The notes under the pieces: model-generated
What the model was told of the DNA's origin: nothing
Databases searched by the model: none
What the model saw: the letters and a program-made list of their open reading frames with translations, nothing else
NCBI RefSeq assembly: GCF_023634845.1
Contig: NZ_JAMLJL010000005.1
Coordinates: 62,001-126,000 of the forward strand
Length of the DNA: 64,000 nucleotides
Reading direction: 5' to 3'
Source: Flavobacterium amniphilum
GTDB lineage: Bacteria; Bacteroidota; Bacteroidia; Flavobacteriales; Flavobacteriaceae
Made by a program: the position numbers and the translations under genes
Shown here: piece after piece, positions 9,083-18,869 of the stretch
Layout of the letters: the number at the start of each line of letters is the position of its first letter
Position numbering within the stretch: the first letter of the stretch is position 1

Positions 9083-9577
9083 TTATTTCTTTCCCAGTTC
9101 GACAATTTCCAAGTCTTTAATTTTGTCTCCTTCAATGACAAAACGAAGCATGGTTCTTACCTGATGAAAACCACTTTTACCGGCAGCTCCGGGATTCATA
9201 TGCAACAGATTCAAGGTTTTATCAAACTGTACTTTTAGAATATGAGAATGTCCGCAAATGAATAATTTAGGCGGATTTTGTTTAATTTCTTCCCTTATTT
9301 CCTGATTGTATTTACCGGGATAACCGCCAATGTGTGTGATCCAAACATCCACATCTTCACAATTAAAACGATTGTTCAGCGGAAATTCAAGACGTGCCTC
9401 TGCCCCATCGATGTTTCCGAAAACGCCTCTTAACGGCTTCAGCTTTTTAATCGAATCTGTCACTTCAAGATTTCCGATATCGCCGGCATGCCAGACTTCA
9501 TCTGCCCAGGCAACATGTTTAAGGATTACATCATCAATATGGCTATGTGTATCTGAAAGAAGAAGTATTTTTTTCAA
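9083..9577 (-). CDS. YfcE/MJ0936-type metallophosphoesterase
   Basis: The 164-residue protein is about the usual size of this calcineurin-like phosphodiesterase family. The metal-binding motifs are all present: SDTHSH at residues 8-13, HAGDIG, GNID, the lone His in WITHIGG, and GHSH. It should hydrolyse phosphodiester or phosphomonoester bonds using a dinuclear metal centre in the cytoplasm; the natural substrate is unknown. The gene converges on the kinase gene with 2 bases between stops and diverges from the cysteine desulfurase gene. Confidence 0.92.
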   Translation of the reverse strand: MKKILLLSDTHSHIDDVILKHVAWADEVWHAGDIGNLEVTDSIKKLKPLRGVFGNIDGAEARLEFPLNNRFNCEDVDVWITHIGGYPGKYNQEIREEIKQNPPKLFICGHSHILKVQFDKTLNLLHMNPGAAGKSGFHQVRTMLRFVIEGDKIKDLEIVELGKK

Positions 9578-9625
9578 GGAGAAAGATTTTCCGTCAAAGA
9601 TATAAAATTGCTAAATTTGATGCTT

Positions 9626-10753
9626 ATGAAACAAGTATATTTAGACAACGCTTCAACGACACCTTTACGTCCCGAAGTTATAACCGAAATGACTGCTGTC
9701 CTGACAGAGAATTTCGGTAATCCCTCTTCTTCCCATGCCTTTGGAAGAAACTCAAAAAACCTTATCGAATTATCACGCAAAACCATAGCTAAGAGTTTAA
9801 ACTGTAATGCCCAGGAAATCATTTTTACCTCCTGCGGTACAGAAGCCAATAATTTCATTTTGCTTTCCGCTATCAGGGATTTGAAAGTAGAGCGCATCAT
9901 TACCAGTAAAATTGAGCATCATGCTGTTTTACATACTGTTGAAGTATTTGAAAGGCAATTTGGCGTTCAAATTGATTATGTCAACATCTTACAAGACGGG
10001 ACTGTTGATTATAACCACTTTGCTGATTTACTTTCAGAAGACAAGAAAACTTTGGTCAGTTTAATGCATGTCAATAATGAAATTGGGACCATTTTAGATT
10101 TAGTGAAAGTGTCCAAATTATGCAAAGACCATCAAGCTTATTTTCATACCGACACCGTACAATCGATTGGGAAGACACCAATAGACTTAACAGAGTTACC
10201 CATAGACTTTTTAGTGGCCAGTGCCCATAAATTCCATGGTCCGAAAGGGATTGGGTTTGCTTTTATACGCAAAGGAATCGTTTTACAACCCGTATTATTG
10301 GGCGGTGAACAGGAAAAAGGCTTGCGTGCCGGAACCGAAAGTGTTCATAATATTGTGGGCATGGCAAAAGCTTTGGAATTGTCCATGGAAAAGCATGAAG
10401 AAGAGATGAAAGAAGTTACTGATTTGAAAGAATATCTGGTGAATCAACTTAGAAGTACTTTTCCTGAAGTAACTTTTGCCGGAAATCCAGAACAAACCTT
10501 TTACAATGTGACCAATGCTATTTTACCTTTTGACGAAAGTAAAATCAGTCTGTTTTTATTTCAATTGGACATGAACGGAATAGCAGTTTCAAGAGGAAGC
10601 GCCTGTCAGTCGGGAAGCGTAAAACCTTCGCATGTACTCGAAGCTTTCCTTCCTGAAGATTTATTAAAAAGACCGAACATCAGGATTTCACTTTCACATT
10701 ACAATACCAAAGACGATATTGACTATTTAATTGAGATTCTAAAAAAAGTATAA
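9626..10753 (+). CDS. Cysteine desulfurase (NifS/IscS-like)
   Basis: The PLP-dependent enzyme converts cysteine to alanine and a protein-bound persulfide for Fe-S clusters and thiolated cofactors. The PLP Lys is in SAHKFHGPKG, the active Cys in SRGSACQSG, and the N-terminal signature YLDNASTTPLRP is typical. An in-frame TTG at 9608 and an ATG at 9620 lie upstream. The ATG at 9626 (MKQVYLDN) matches the usual beginning of the family and gives 375 residues. No iscU or suf genes are adjacent, so its assignment to a specific pathway is open. It overlaps the next gene by one base (TAATG). Confidence 0.92.
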   Translation: MKQVYLDNASTTPLRPEVITEMTAVLTENFGNPSSSHAFGRNSKNLIELSRKTIAKSLNCNAQEIIFTSCGTEANNFILLSAIRDLKVERIITSKIEHHAVLHTVEVFERQFGVQIDYVNILQDGTVDYNHFADLLSEDKKTLVSLMHVNNEIGTILDLVKVSKLCKDHQAYFHTDTVQSIGKTPIDLTELPIDFLVASAHKFHGPKGIGFAFIRKGIVLQPVLLGGEQEKGLRAGTESVHNIVGMAKALELSMEKHEEEMKEVTDLKEYLVNQLRSTFPEVTFAGNPEQTFYNVTNAILPFDESKISLFLFQLDMNGIAVSRGSACQSGSVKPSHVLEAFLPEDLLKRPNIRISLSHYNTKDDIDYLIEILKKV

Positions 10754-11628
10754 TGAGACATTTCTGTTTATTACTATTACTTCCTTTCGCAACATTTGCA
10801 CAGAATTTAGACATTCAGGGACACAGAGGATGCCGTGGATTACTTCCCGAAAATTCAATTGAGGCGATGAAAAAAGCCATTGATTTAGGCGTAACCACTT
10901 TGGAAATGGACGTTGTGATTTCGAAAGACAAGCAAGTGTTGTTATCACATGAACCTTTTATGTCGCATGAGATTACATTGGATTTGAACGGACAGGAAAT
11001 AGCAGAAACAGACGAGAAAAATTTCAATTTGTACCAGATGGATTATGCCCAAATTAAACAGTATGACTGTGGTAGTAAAATACATCCCCGATTTTTGGAC
11101 CAAACTAAAATAAAAACATACAAACCCTTATTGAGTGAAGTCATTGACTTTGCGGAAAGCTATGTAAACGAGAAATATCCCGGAAGGAAACTGTTTTACA
11201 ACATCGAAACCAAAACCACACCGGAAGGAGATGCTATTTTTCATCCGAAGCCTAATGAGTTTGTAGACTTGCTAGTTAGTGTGATAAAACCAAAGCAAAT
11301 TAGTGAACGTGTGTACATCCAGTCGTTTGATGTAAGAACGTTGCAACATTTACATACTGCTTATTCCGAATTTAAAACCGTTTTACTGGTTGAGAACAAA
11401 TTGAGCATTGCGAAGAATTTAGCTTTATTAGGTTTCAAGCCTGATGTATACAGTCCGGAGTTTATTTTACTTGACGAAAGAAAAGTAGAGATGCTGCATA
11501 AGAAAGGGATTAAAGTCATTCCGTGGACAGTGAACAAGAAAGAAGACATGAATAAAGTTATCAAATACGGAGTTGACGGTTTGATATCGGATTATCCGGA
11601 TCGTTATTTTGAATGGGCTGCTGAGTAG
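10753..11628 (+). CDS. Secreted glycerophosphodiester phosphodiesterase
   Basis: The 291-residue protein has a signal peptide (cleavage near TFAQ) and then the GDPD catalytic domain: HRGCRGLLPENS, the metal-binding ExD (LEMDVV) and the second His in SHEPF. Further family motifs occur at FYNIETK and near the C-terminus (VIPWTVN, GLISDYPD). It should hydrolyse glycerophosphodiesters to glycerol-3-phosphate and an alcohol in the periplasm. It overlaps the cysteine desulfurase by one base, so the two are cotranscribed, although no functional link is evident. A 21-bp repeat array begins about 80 bases after its stop. Confidence 0.92.
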   Translation: MRHFCLLLLLPFATFAQNLDIQGHRGCRGLLPENSIEAMKKAIDLGVTTLEMDVVISKDKQVLLSHEPFMSHEITLDLNGQEIAETDEKNFNLYQMDYAQIKQYDCGSKIHPRFLDQTKIKTYKPLLSEVIDFAESYVNEKYPGRKLFYNIETKTTPEGDAIFHPKPNEFVDLLVSVIKPKQISERVYIQSFDVRTLQHLHTAYSEFKTVLLVENKLSIAKNLALLGFKPDVYSPEFILLDERKVEMLHKKGIKVIPWTVNKKEDMNKVIKYGVDGLISDYPDRYFEWAAE

Positions 11629-11706
11629 TTGTTGGTTAATGGTTTGTTGTTTATAGTTAATGGTTCAACGTTAAGTGATATTATTTGCTCTGTAATAAAA
11701 AATGTT

Positions 11707-11937
11707 GGCTCAACAATAAAATATATTGGCTCAACAATAAAATATATTGGCTCCACAAGCAGCAATATTGGCTCCACAATAAAAAACATTGGCTCCACAA
11801 GCAGCAATATTGGCTCCACAATAAAAAACATTGGCTCCACAAGCAGCAATGTTGGCTCCACAAGCAGCAATGTTGGCTCCACAATAAAAAACATTGGCTC
11901 CACAAGCAGCAATATTGACTCAACAACAGATACTATC
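11707..11937. repeat. 21-bp tandem array, GGCTCCACAA family, 11 units
   Basis: Eleven 21-base units begin at 11707 and recur every 21 bases to 11937. Each has a constant half (GGCTCCACAA, or GGCTCAACAA in the first two) and a variable half of two main types: TAAAAAACATT or GCAGCAATATT. A half-unit precedes the array. Just upstream, GTTAATGGTT occurs twice. The array fills the gap between two convergent genes and ends shortly before a terminator. Both strands are open in several frames because 21 is divisible by three. Confidence 0.95.
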
Positions 11938-11953
11938 CACACTTTAAAAATAA

Positions 11954-11984
11954 AAAACCGCTAAGAAGGACTTAACGGCTTTTT
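11954..11984. terminator. Bidirectional terminator after repeat array
   Basis: The stem AACCG-C-TAAG / CTTA-A-CGG(C)TT has one internal mismatch and loop AAGGA, and it is flanked by A and T runs. It lies 23 bases beyond the stop of the minus-strand gene at 12007 and can also end plus-strand transcripts. Confidence 0.75.
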
Positions 11985-12006
11985 GGGCAATTTGGGGCAA
12001 ATACTA

Positions 12007-12639
12007 TTATTTCAGTTTAACGACTGAACCGTTTTGTTTGATCTGATATTTCTCAAGTATTTTCTTTGATCGGGTATTGTAATCAATACCATAAACCGAA
12101 ATTGACAAATCCTTGTTGATTACAAAAGACTGATAGGTTTCGTTTTCGGGCATTGCATAACCAATGGATTCTTTAGCAATTATTTTACTGTCTTTTACAT
12201 TGATTATCGTTTGGGAATCTGAATCTCCGTATGTGCAATATACATAAGTATCAAAAGTGGTCGTTCCGTTGTTTACTTTAAAAACAATATCCGGGTTGTC
12301 TTCACTATCAGTTGAAATGATTTTTTTTACAGCTTGCAGCTTTTCATCTTTTAACACAGGATAAACCTGCGGTAATTTTGATTCATCCGTATTTGCCAGT
12401 TTGTTTCTTTCTTCAAAATCAAACGGAAGATTAACCGATTCGTTGTTTTCATTTACAACCGGTTTTTCCTGTGAAATAGTATCAGGCAGTTGTTCATTTT
12501 GTTCTGCTGCAACAGCCGCTTTATCAGAAACTGTATTTTGGGTCAATTCATTATTGTTTCCACTGTCTTTACAGCTTGCCGTGAATAAAATAAGTAAAAC
12601 CGCTATTAGTTTGATTATTTGCTTATTATACTTCATCAT
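12007..12639 (-). CDS. Lipoprotein of unknown function, candidate immunity protein
   Basis: The start ATG at 12637-12639 overlaps the upstream stop (TAATGATG). It gives a short basic N-terminus, a hydrophobic core and a lipobox (LFTASC), so it is an exported lipoprotein of about 210 residues. The mature part begins with a low-complexity Asn/Glu/Gln stretch and continues as beta strands. It is the last of three exported proteins encoded behind the M15-lysozyme effector gene. That arrangement fits periplasmic immunity or a cell-surface accessory role, but no family was recognised. Confidence 0.7.
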   Translation of the reverse strand: MMKYNKQIIKLIAVLLILFTASCKDSGNNNELTQNTVSDKAAVAAEQNEQLPDTISQEKPVVNENNESVNLPFDFEERNKLANTDESKLPQVYPVLKDEKLQAVKKIISTDSEDNPDIVFKVNNGTTTFDTYVYCTYGDSDSQTIINVKDSKIIAKESIGYAMPENETYQSFVINKDLSISVYGIDYNTRSKKILEKYQIKQNGSVVKLK

Positions 12640-13049
12640 TAAGATTTTATGAATGCTAAATATTTTTCTTCGCATTGAGTAAAGTGCTCATACTCATTCA
12701 TTGAATTGCCGTAATTTTGAACTTGAATTTTATTTTTTTCATACATCCCTTCAATTTTTCCAAAAGTCAGGTACGTTACATTATCAATGATTTGTTTTTT
12801 CACCTTACCTTTTGAAATGGTTTTCTTTCCATCAAGGATTGAAAATGAAAGGATTCCTGATTTTTTTTCAATTTTGATTTTAAATCTTGAATTCTCACAT
12901 GTTTTCAAAACATACAATCCCTGAACGTCCTGTTTATCTTGTGATAATGTGTTAGCATTTTCTTTGCAAATTTCTTTATTTACCTGACAGGTAATCGCTT
13001 TACAATTTAGATTCAATATTGCCAGAATTAATAAAATTACATTTGTCAT
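12639..13049 (-). CDS. Small exported beta-rich protein, candidate immunity protein
   Basis: The 136-residue protein has an N-terminal hydrophobic signal ending near a Cys (LNLNCKA), so it may be a lipoprotein, although the lipobox is not typical. The mature domain (about 45-136) reads as a small beta barrel with two Cys (KTCENS and TQCEEK) that may form a disulfide. Its size and fold pattern recall lysozyme inhibitors in general, which would suit a neighbour of a lysozyme effector, but no specific family match is claimed. It overlaps the following lipoprotein gene by one base. Confidence 0.65.
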   Translation of the reverse strand: MTNVILLILAILNLNCKAITCQVNKEICKENANTLSQDKQDVQGLYVLKTCENSRFKIKIEKKSGILSFSILDGKKTISKGKVKKQIIDNVTYLTFGKIEGMYEKNKIQVQNYGNSMNEYEHFTQCEEKYLAFIKS

Positions 13050-13080
13050 TTTACATTAATCAGATAATTACACCCAAAAC

Positions 13081-14112
13081 CTAGAGCCTTTTAAATTTTC
13101 CTGAATTTTCAATTTCAAACGACATATAAGTAATATCTTTTTCAGTAACGCCTCCGCCCTTTTTATCGACAATCAAGCATTTTTTAATTTTTACTTTGTA
13201 TTCTTTTGAAATTTCATAAGTAGTGGATATCACTCCATTTTCACTTTCTTCACTATTAAAGATCAGCAAGCTATCAATTAGTTTACCATTAGATATAGAA
13301 CATAATTTTAAGATACTTTGACCTTCTTCGCTACTACAGGATACTAAAACTAAATCTATTGAAACATTAGTGTTCTTCAGTTTAATTGCTTTAAAACCAT
13401 CATAGTTTTCAATTTTAAATACAGATGTAAAGTTATTCGGAACTGGCTTAAAATTTTTCAATTCGGTTATAAATCCATAACTATACACCAATGGTACATT
13501 TAAAACATTCAATGTATTAAAAAAGTTGTCGTCTGATGTTTTTTTAGAGACTATTTCACTTGTAGATTTCTTTTTAAAAACTATGATATAGTCTGAGTAC
13601 TCAAGCAAAAGATAGTCGTTCTTATAAACACAGACACCACCTTCCATAAAATAATCTTTAAATGGGTACTTATTCGAATCTTCATAGCTTAATTGTAAGT
13701 ATGAAACTTCGTTTTTAATGTCTACTTTATAATCATTCGAGAGTAAGTTAACATAGAAATTATACAAATATTTTTTTCCGAAAAATGCATTGGACTTATC
13801 CTTCTCAATATCAAATTTAGCCTCATGATTATTAATGAAAATTTTATTTTCCAGCATTTCAACTTTCATCTGATTCAATTTTTTCAGAATCGAATCAACA
13901 GGAGCATTATTTGATATTTGTTTAACAGTAATTAAATCAAACTTTGTTTTCTGGTCAATTTTGCTGCCCAACTCATCACTGTTATTGCTATCATTGGTAA
14001 TAGTATTACTGGTTATGTTTTTTTCTATACTGTTATTTTCATCAATAACAACATCATTTTTTTTACAACTTAATAGAATGAATAGTAATATTGGAAAAAT
14101 GTTTTTAATCAT
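13081..14112 (-). CDS. Lipoprotein of unknown function behind lysozyme effector, candidate immunity
   Basis: The 343-residue protein starts with MIKNIFPILLFILLSCKK, a clear lipoprotein signal. The mature region begins with an Asn/Ser-rich linker (about 20-55) and then a mixed alpha/beta domain with no recognised motif. It starts 19 bases after the stop of the 955-residue peptidoglycan hydrolase gene. As first gene behind the effector, it is the leading candidate for the immunity protein, and its export to the periplasm fits a cell-wall toxin. The function is inferred from position. Confidence 0.7.
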   Translation of the reverse strand: MIKNIFPILLFILLSCKKNDVVIDENNSIEKNITSNTITNDSNNSDELGSKIDQKTKFDLITVKQISNNAPVDSILKKLNQMKVEMLENKIFINNHEAKFDIEKDKSNAFFGKKYLYNFYVNLLSNDYKVDIKNEVSYLQLSYEDSNKYPFKDYFMEGGVCVYKNDYLLLEYSDYIIVFKKKSTSEIVSKKTSDDNFFNTLNVLNVPLVYSYGFITELKNFKPVPNNFTSVFKIENYDGFKAIKLKNTNVSIDLVLVSCSSEEGQSILKLCSISNGKLIDSLLIFNSEESENGVISTTYEISKEYKVKIKKCLIVDKKGGGVTEKDITYMSFEIENSGKFKRL

Positions 14113-14131
14113 ACTTTTGGTTTTAAAGGTT

Positions 14132-16999
14132 TTAATGGGTTGAATCGTAAATATTTTTTTTAAACATATTAATTTCTGCTTTTCTTCTTTTTACAAGTCC
14201 GGATGTTCCTCCGTTTGTAACATCAGACATTTCATCAGCACCGGCTTCATATTCTTTATTGTTAATTTTCTTTTTGATTTGGGTTTCACCATTGTTTTTA
14301 CCACCGATATTTAAAAAGTTTTCACCTGTATTAAAAACCAAGCTGACCAGAGCATCAAACTCATGCTGATACAGCGGTACTTTTATGTCCCTTTGAATTG
14401 ATTTTTCAAATTCAACTAGTTTTTGTGCAAAAAGTTCAGCTGCTTTTGTTTCGGTAATACCATTTTTAAATTCGTCAGGAATAGTAATATCTTCACATTT
14501 CTTTCTCCTGATCAAATGTCCGTAACCAATTGTACAATAGCCTTCAGAATCATTGTACGGTTTAGACTCAAATTTCTCCCAATCTTTAATAAAATCAATA
14601 CCTTTTTTACTCGTTTTTAAAGTCTTAGGATCCTTTCTATCATCTTTTTTAGCTTGTTCCTGTGCCGGTAGGGCTTTATTTCCTGCTTTGATACACATAC
14701 ACATATTCGTAAACCCTAACTCATTTGCAAGTTGGACCATACTTTTTTTATTCAAATTGATTAAATCCTTTACAAAATAATCATCTTTAAGATAATCCAA
14801 TCCAAAAGTTCTCACATCATAATGAACCCAATTAGTTGCAATAAATTCTGTGCCTATCCTGTTTCTTGTACTTGGTTCAAGTGCTAAAAAATCATCTCCG
14901 GTCCAACGGTATTTTGCACCACTATATTTTATCAATATATCCCTTACTTTATCACAATTGCTTTCTGTTGTTGATGCATTATCATTTTTATAAATATGAA
15001 TATCAATGGCTTTCCCCATGTGATTGGTACTCGTTCTGTTTTTCTGCTGATTATTAATATTACATCTATAACCAGAATGAATTTTTGCAACATAGAGATT
15101 TTTATCTTTCTCTAAAGTAGCCAAATAAAACTTAACAGCTCTTAGTGTCCAAAGTAAAGTTCTGTGAATCCCGGGATATTCGTATTTTCTATTTTTTTCA
15201 TTGATATTTTTGTCTCCCTTTTCTGTTGCGAACTTTCCATTTCCAAAGCCAGTACATTGACCACAAGGACATTTAGCCTGATTGACATCAACAGCATAAT
15301 TCGATTGAAATTGGTCTATTGCCATCAATACATTTCCGCAGACTTTACCTGTTTCAGGTACTTTCATGTAGTCCTTTTGGAACTGTTTCACCATTTTTTC
15401 GGTGCGGTCAGTAAATTCATCAGTAGGTACATTTCCGCCAAAGCCGGCTAAACGGATGTTGATTTCGCGTATCAATTCACTTTTTGGAGATCCTTTTTTG
15501 ATACAGAATTTTTCACCGCAATCTTTGCCTTTATTTTCAGCCTTAACATCCGAAACTTTTGCTACGGTTGTGCTTTCAGCCGGTTCATGTTTAAAAGCTT
15601 TGGTATCGACATCGATGACTGTACTTTTGATATGTGCTTTACTTTCGATTACTTCGATATCAACGAACAATTCCTGCGTACTGCCTTCAAAAAAATCGTC
15701 ACCGGAACTTTTTGGTATTTTATCCAATGAAAGGTTGATCGCAAAATCATCACCTGTAATGGTGAAATTTTTAACCAATATCAATTCATTTTCGGTTACA
15801 TCTTCTTCGTAAAGTTTGAAACGAATTTCCTTCCCTTTTAATCCTGTTGACTTAATATTTACCCTAAGAGCCGATTGACTTACGGTTCCTGTTATCGGAC
15901 GGCCGTTCACATCAGAAAACGTAACACTTGAAATACCCGCTTTTCCTGACTGTGTTGCCGGTGCGGCTGGAGATTTAGGCGGTTGCACCGGAACATTCTT
16001 TTTGAATGGCGGAACGGCCGGTTTAGGTGGTTGTTTTTTATCCCCGAGATGTTCTTCGGTTTCGGATTTGCGTTCCCTTTGAAAATCGGGATTCCTTACA
16101 TTCACATTTGCACTGGCTTTCGTTTCACCCGAAGCAAAAGCCGTCACATAATATTCGTGAGTACTTCCTTCACTGCTGTCGCCATTCGCCAAGTGTGCGT
16201 TAGCAACTTTTTTGAAATCCGGTTTTAAGACAAACTGTTTATGGGCAACACCTTTGTCACCGACTTCCACTTTTCCGTCTTCCATCAGATTTTTTTCATT
16301 TCCTTCATTATGGCCGTCACCTGAGGCATCATCTTCCCACAACGAAATGTAGATAAACTGTCCTTTTAATCCTGTGGTTTCCACGTGGGCGTTAATAATT
16401 TCCCCATAAGCCAAAGGTTTACTGATCGGATTATTATTGACATCACTAAGTTTTACACTAAGAATTTCAGCTTTTTCTGAAGGTTCCACATTGACGATCA
16501 TAGAACCTGCACCGTTTGGATCAGGTTCGTTCAAAAAAGCAATGATTTTATATTTATTATTGGCAGCTTTATCCTGAAAACGGAAATGCCCTTCATTTTT
16601 TTCCAGTATTTTCTGTGGGTTCGTATCATTTTGCAGGTAATACAATTCCCATTTGACATTTGCAGGATTTTTTTCCTCTTCAGGAGTACCTGCGAACCAC
16701 TCCTCCACTTCATAATCTTCCCAGTCGCCCACTTTGATCAGGTTTTTACCTTTGATGGATTTCACACCACTTTTGGCCATTTCTTCGTTATAAAAAGGAA
16801 TTTTAAGCGAATCGCCTTCCTTTATATCCAGGCGGTAAGTTTTAGGATTAAAAAGTCCGCCGCCAAATTCGGCCAAAGGAATTTGAGGGTTCGCCTGGGC
16901 TAAATCTGCTTCTGTGATACCATGCTGTGAACAGATACTTTGAACTGTATCTTCCTTCTTAACTATATGCGTCTTAAAATCGTTATATCCTTTTTCCAT
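14132..16999 (-). CDS. Candidate T6SS effector with M15 peptidase and GH24 lysozyme domains
   Basis: The 955-residue protein has a LysM-like N-terminus (about 8-70), two Ig-like beta domains (about 175-305 and 355-465) joined by a Pro-rich linker (about 320-350), and a peptidoglycan-binding-like helical domain (about 500-565). An M15-type D,D-peptidase domain follows (about 605-735; SGYRC, His660 and Asp666 in HMGKAID, WVHYD). The C-terminal domain is a phage-type GH24 lysozyme (about 795-950) with Glu808, Asp817 and Thr823 at the spacing of T4 lysozyme Glu11, Asp20 and Thr26. The protein would cut both peptide and glycan parts of the wall. No signal peptide is present. It overlaps the upstream DUF4280 gene (TAATG), which supports delivery by the T6SS spike. 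Confidence 0.88.
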   Translation of the reverse strand: MEKGYNDFKTHIVKKEDTVQSICSQHGITEADLAQANPQIPLAEFGGGLFNPKTYRLDIKEGDSLKIPFYNEEMAKSGVKSIKGKNLIKVGDWEDYEVEEWFAGTPEEEKNPANVKWELYYLQNDTNPQKILEKNEGHFRFQDKAANNKYKIIAFLNEPDPNGAGSMIVNVEPSEKAEILSVKLSDVNNNPISKPLAYGEIINAHVETTGLKGQFIYISLWEDDASGDGHNEGNEKNLMEDGKVEVGDKGVAHKQFVLKPDFKKVANAHLANGDSSEGSTHEYYVTAFASGETKASANVNVRNPDFQRERKSETEEHLGDKKQPPKPAVPPFKKNVPVQPPKSPAAPATQSGKAGISSVTFSDVNGRPITGTVSQSALRVNIKSTGLKGKEIRFKLYEEDVTENELILVKNFTITGDDFAINLSLDKIPKSSGDDFFEGSTQELFVDIEVIESKAHIKSTVIDVDTKAFKHEPAESTTVAKVSDVKAENKGKDCGEKFCIKKGSPKSELIREINIRLAGFGGNVPTDEFTDRTEKMVKQFQKDYMKVPETGKVCGNVLMAIDQFQSNYAVDVNQAKCPCGQCTGFGNGKFATEKGDKNINEKNRKYEYPGIHRTLLWTLRAVKFYLATLEKDKNLYVAKIHSGYRCNINNQQKNRTSTNHMGKAIDIHIYKNDNASTTESNCDKVRDILIKYSGAKYRWTGDDFLALEPSTRNRIGTEFIATNWVHYDVRTFGLDYLKDDYFVKDLINLNKKSMVQLANELGFTNMCMCIKAGNKALPAQEQAKKDDRKDPKTLKTSKKGIDFIKDWEKFESKPYNDSEGYCTIGYGHLIRRKKCEDITIPDEFKNGITETKAAELFAQKLVEFEKSIQRDIKVPLYQHEFDALVSLVFNTGENFLNIGGKNNGETQIKKKINNKEYEAGADEMSDVTNGGTSGLVKRRKAEINMFKKNIYDSTH

Positions 17000-17493
17000 T
17001 ATTCAGCATGATTCGTTACTTTTTGTTCTTGTGCAATCTTGAAAGCTCCGGTATCGACCGCAGGATTAAGTTGGTTTGTTGCTGTTTTATCAGCTTTGCG
17101 GGCCTGTTGCTGGGCCGGTTTCGGTTTTTGGCCATGATCAGTTATGCTGATACAGTCGGGGCCACCAATGGGACAAGTTGCTTTACTGTACTCCAGTAAT
17201 GCTTTTCCTCCATTTTCATCCAACGTAATTTTATCATAGAAACCACTCCACTGTGTTACCTGTATCTGACAAGGTTTATAACCACCACCCGGTAAAGGCT
17301 GTTGTTTACAGGGTCCAAATGTGTTTTTTTCAAACGTTTGTCCGATATCTTTATTGGTAGCCATTAATTTTTCGCTTCCGTCAGGATCATTAATGAACGT
17401 TTTCTTTTGTGTTTTAACTTTCAGCTTATCGGGAGCATTACCATATTTACATTGGCATGTTGCGCCTTGACATACGAGGTGTTTATCAGCCAT
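16999..17493 (-). CDS. DUF4280 PAAR-like spike protein
   Basis: The 164-residue protein has the Cys-rich DUF4280 pattern: [14 protein letters not shown] near the start, [22 protein letters not shown] and a short KHGQ-like motif (DHGQKP). DUF4280 proteins are considered PAAR-like tips that sit on VgrG. The C-terminal part (about 125-164) is a polar linker that may contact cargo. It sits between a putative adaptor gene and the M15-lysozyme effector gene and overlaps the latter by one base. In the 1381-residue effector at 29471-33616 the same domain is fused to the cargo. Confidence 0.85.
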   Translation of the reverse strand: MADKHLVCQGATCQCKYGNAPDKLKVKTQKKTFINDPDGSEKLMATNKDIGQTFEKNTFGPCKQQPLPGGGYKPCQIQVTQWSGFYDKITLDENGGKALLEYSKATCPIGGPDCISITDHGQKPKPAQQQARKADKTATNQLNPAVDTGAFKIAQEQKVTNHAE

Positions 17494-17511
17494 AACTACT
17501 TTTTAAAACGG

Positions 17512-18339
17512 TTAAACAATACTCATAACCTTTTGTTCAGGAGCAATTGCCGGCAATTTTTCCTGTTTGGTCATGAAAGTCAGTTTGATTTCTTTTTTAC
17601 CCTCCAACAGCATTGTTCCTTCACAGGAAACAAGACTATTATCTTTCGGGTTAAACGTGTATACACCATTGATTGCAATAACATCCGAATCCGATTGTAT
17701 TTCAATGAATACATCATCGCTGATTTCATCTGTGTCATTGTTTTCTTTTTTTCTTTTCACTAAAGTCTGCTTCATTGGAATATCAAAAGAAAAATCCATG
17801 AAAGGAGCCGGTTTCCATTTGGTCACCGTTTTATTATCCTGGTAAAAGCCATACAGCGGTTTAAAAAAGAAGTATACAAAAAGATGGTTCTGCATCATTT
17901 TTTTGAGAACACCCGTATTCCTGATATTACTGTCGGACAATTTTATATAATCCAAAGCTGTGTCGCCTTCATAATAATTGATCAGCTTGTTTTTGATGAT
18001 CTCCCATCTTTCCACCATTTGTTGGTGTTCAAAAATTTGTTCGATTTCCCCTAAGCTGTTCACTAAGAATTTCATTGGGAACAAAGCATTACCACAATCA
18101 CAGGCTAATTGATCAAAAACGGTATCAGGAGCGCTTCCGTCAATCAGCAGGTTTTTTCTGTCAATCACATACACAAATCCGTTTTGATTCACATTGTTCA
18201 GCAAAGAAACTTCCAGTTCGTACTGAATTGTTTTATCAACCCAGTCACCTGAGAACTGGCGATGCGTAACTTCAAATGTTTTGTTTCCCGGTTTAGGATG
18301 TAAAACAAATATTTTCTCCTGATTGATTAATGATTCCAT
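17512..18339 (-). CDS. Putative T6SSiii effector adaptor (homolog of 33618-34439)
   Basis: The 275-residue protein lacks a signal peptide and membrane segments. By eye it aligns with the 273-residue protein at 33618-34439. Shared features are NxxIDG-x-x-P near residue 68, ALFP/SIFP near 88, a helical segment around RWEIIKNKLINYYEGD and VYFFFKPLY/VYQILN. Both genes lie directly upstream of a DUF4280-containing unit. Proteobacterial DUF4123, DUF1795 and DUF2169 adaptors occupy the same place before their effectors, so a cytoplasmic loading role is inferred. I do not know a named family for it. Confidence 0.75.
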   Translation of the reverse strand: MESLINQEKIFVLHPKPGNKTFEVTHRQFSGDWVDKTIQYELEVSLLNNVNQNGFVYVIDRKNLLIDGSAPDTVFDQLACDCGNALFPMKFLVNSLGEIEQIFEHQQMVERWEIIKNKLINYYEGDTALDYIKLSDSNIRNTGVLKKMMQNHLFVYFFFKPLYGFYQDNKTVTKWKPAPFMDFSFDIPMKQTLVKRKKENNDTDEISDDVFIEIQSDSDVIAINGVYTFNPKDNSLVSCEGTMLLEGKKEIKLTFMTKQEKLPAIAPEQKVMSIV

Positions 18340-18365
18340 AATTTGACAGCAATTGAATAAAACAT

Positions 18366-18857
18366 TTACCTATAATAGCTTTTGGAAATAAAAACCATAA
18401 GCAGAATCAGACAAGCGTTAACAATCAGATTGTTAAAGCTTTTATTCCTGAACAACAGAATTGCTTCAAAAAATAAAAGCAACCCGGCGACAACCTGAAA
18501 AGAAGTTATGGCAATTGCCAGAAAATAACCTTCCGAATAACTTCCTTTTGAGAAAAAAGAATACACGTAGATCAAAACATAAAAGGCCATTAACACTGAA
18601 AAACGTAACGTAAAATGCTTTACCCACATGTCCTGAACAAGAATACTTTTATCAGCATCGAAACTCAGGCTTTTCATATTACCGGATTTAAAGAATGACA
18701 GTAAAAATGCCAGAACAATCAAATCACAAATAGTACGCATGAAATTTATTTCCCTGAAACAGCTGAACAGAAAATCAAGGTTGCACAAATCAACCAGAAC
18801 TGATGTTACAATCGATACTGATAAAATTGCCGTTATGATTTTGAGTTTATCCTTCAT
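18366..18857 (-). CDS. Four-helix membrane protein of unknown function
   Basis: The 163-residue protein has four hydrophobic helices (about 5-25, 42-58, 85-105 and 112-160, the last probably split). It lacks motifs that I recognise. It is placed between the DUF2931 lipoprotein gene and the adaptor gene within the effector operon. A second immunity protein against the lipase, protecting the inner membrane side, is possible; so is a general accessory function. Confidence 0.6.
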   Translation of the reverse strand: MKDKLKIITAILSVSIVTSVLVDLCNLDFLFSCFREINFMRTICDLIVLAFLLSFFKSGNMKSLSFDADKSILVQDMWVKHFTLRFSVLMAFYVLIYVYSFFSKGSYSEGYFLAIAITSFQVVAGLLLFFEAILLFRNKSFNNLIVNACLILLMVFISKSYYR

Positions 18858-18869
18858 GATTATCTTTTA

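Noticed and set aside
11707..11937. CRISPR array
   Set aside because: Units are contiguous with 21-base period, lack unique spacers of 30 or more bases and no cas genes are nearby.
11604..11964. Open reading frames on both strands across the first 21-bp array
   Set aside because: They exist because the 21-base period is a multiple of three; the peptides are simple repeats and have no start context or protein-like composition.
12640..12675. Upstream start codon of the 12007-12639 lipoprotein
   Set aside because: It would overlap the previous gene by 37 bases and precede the signal peptide with a basic extension; the TAATG overlap start is simpler.
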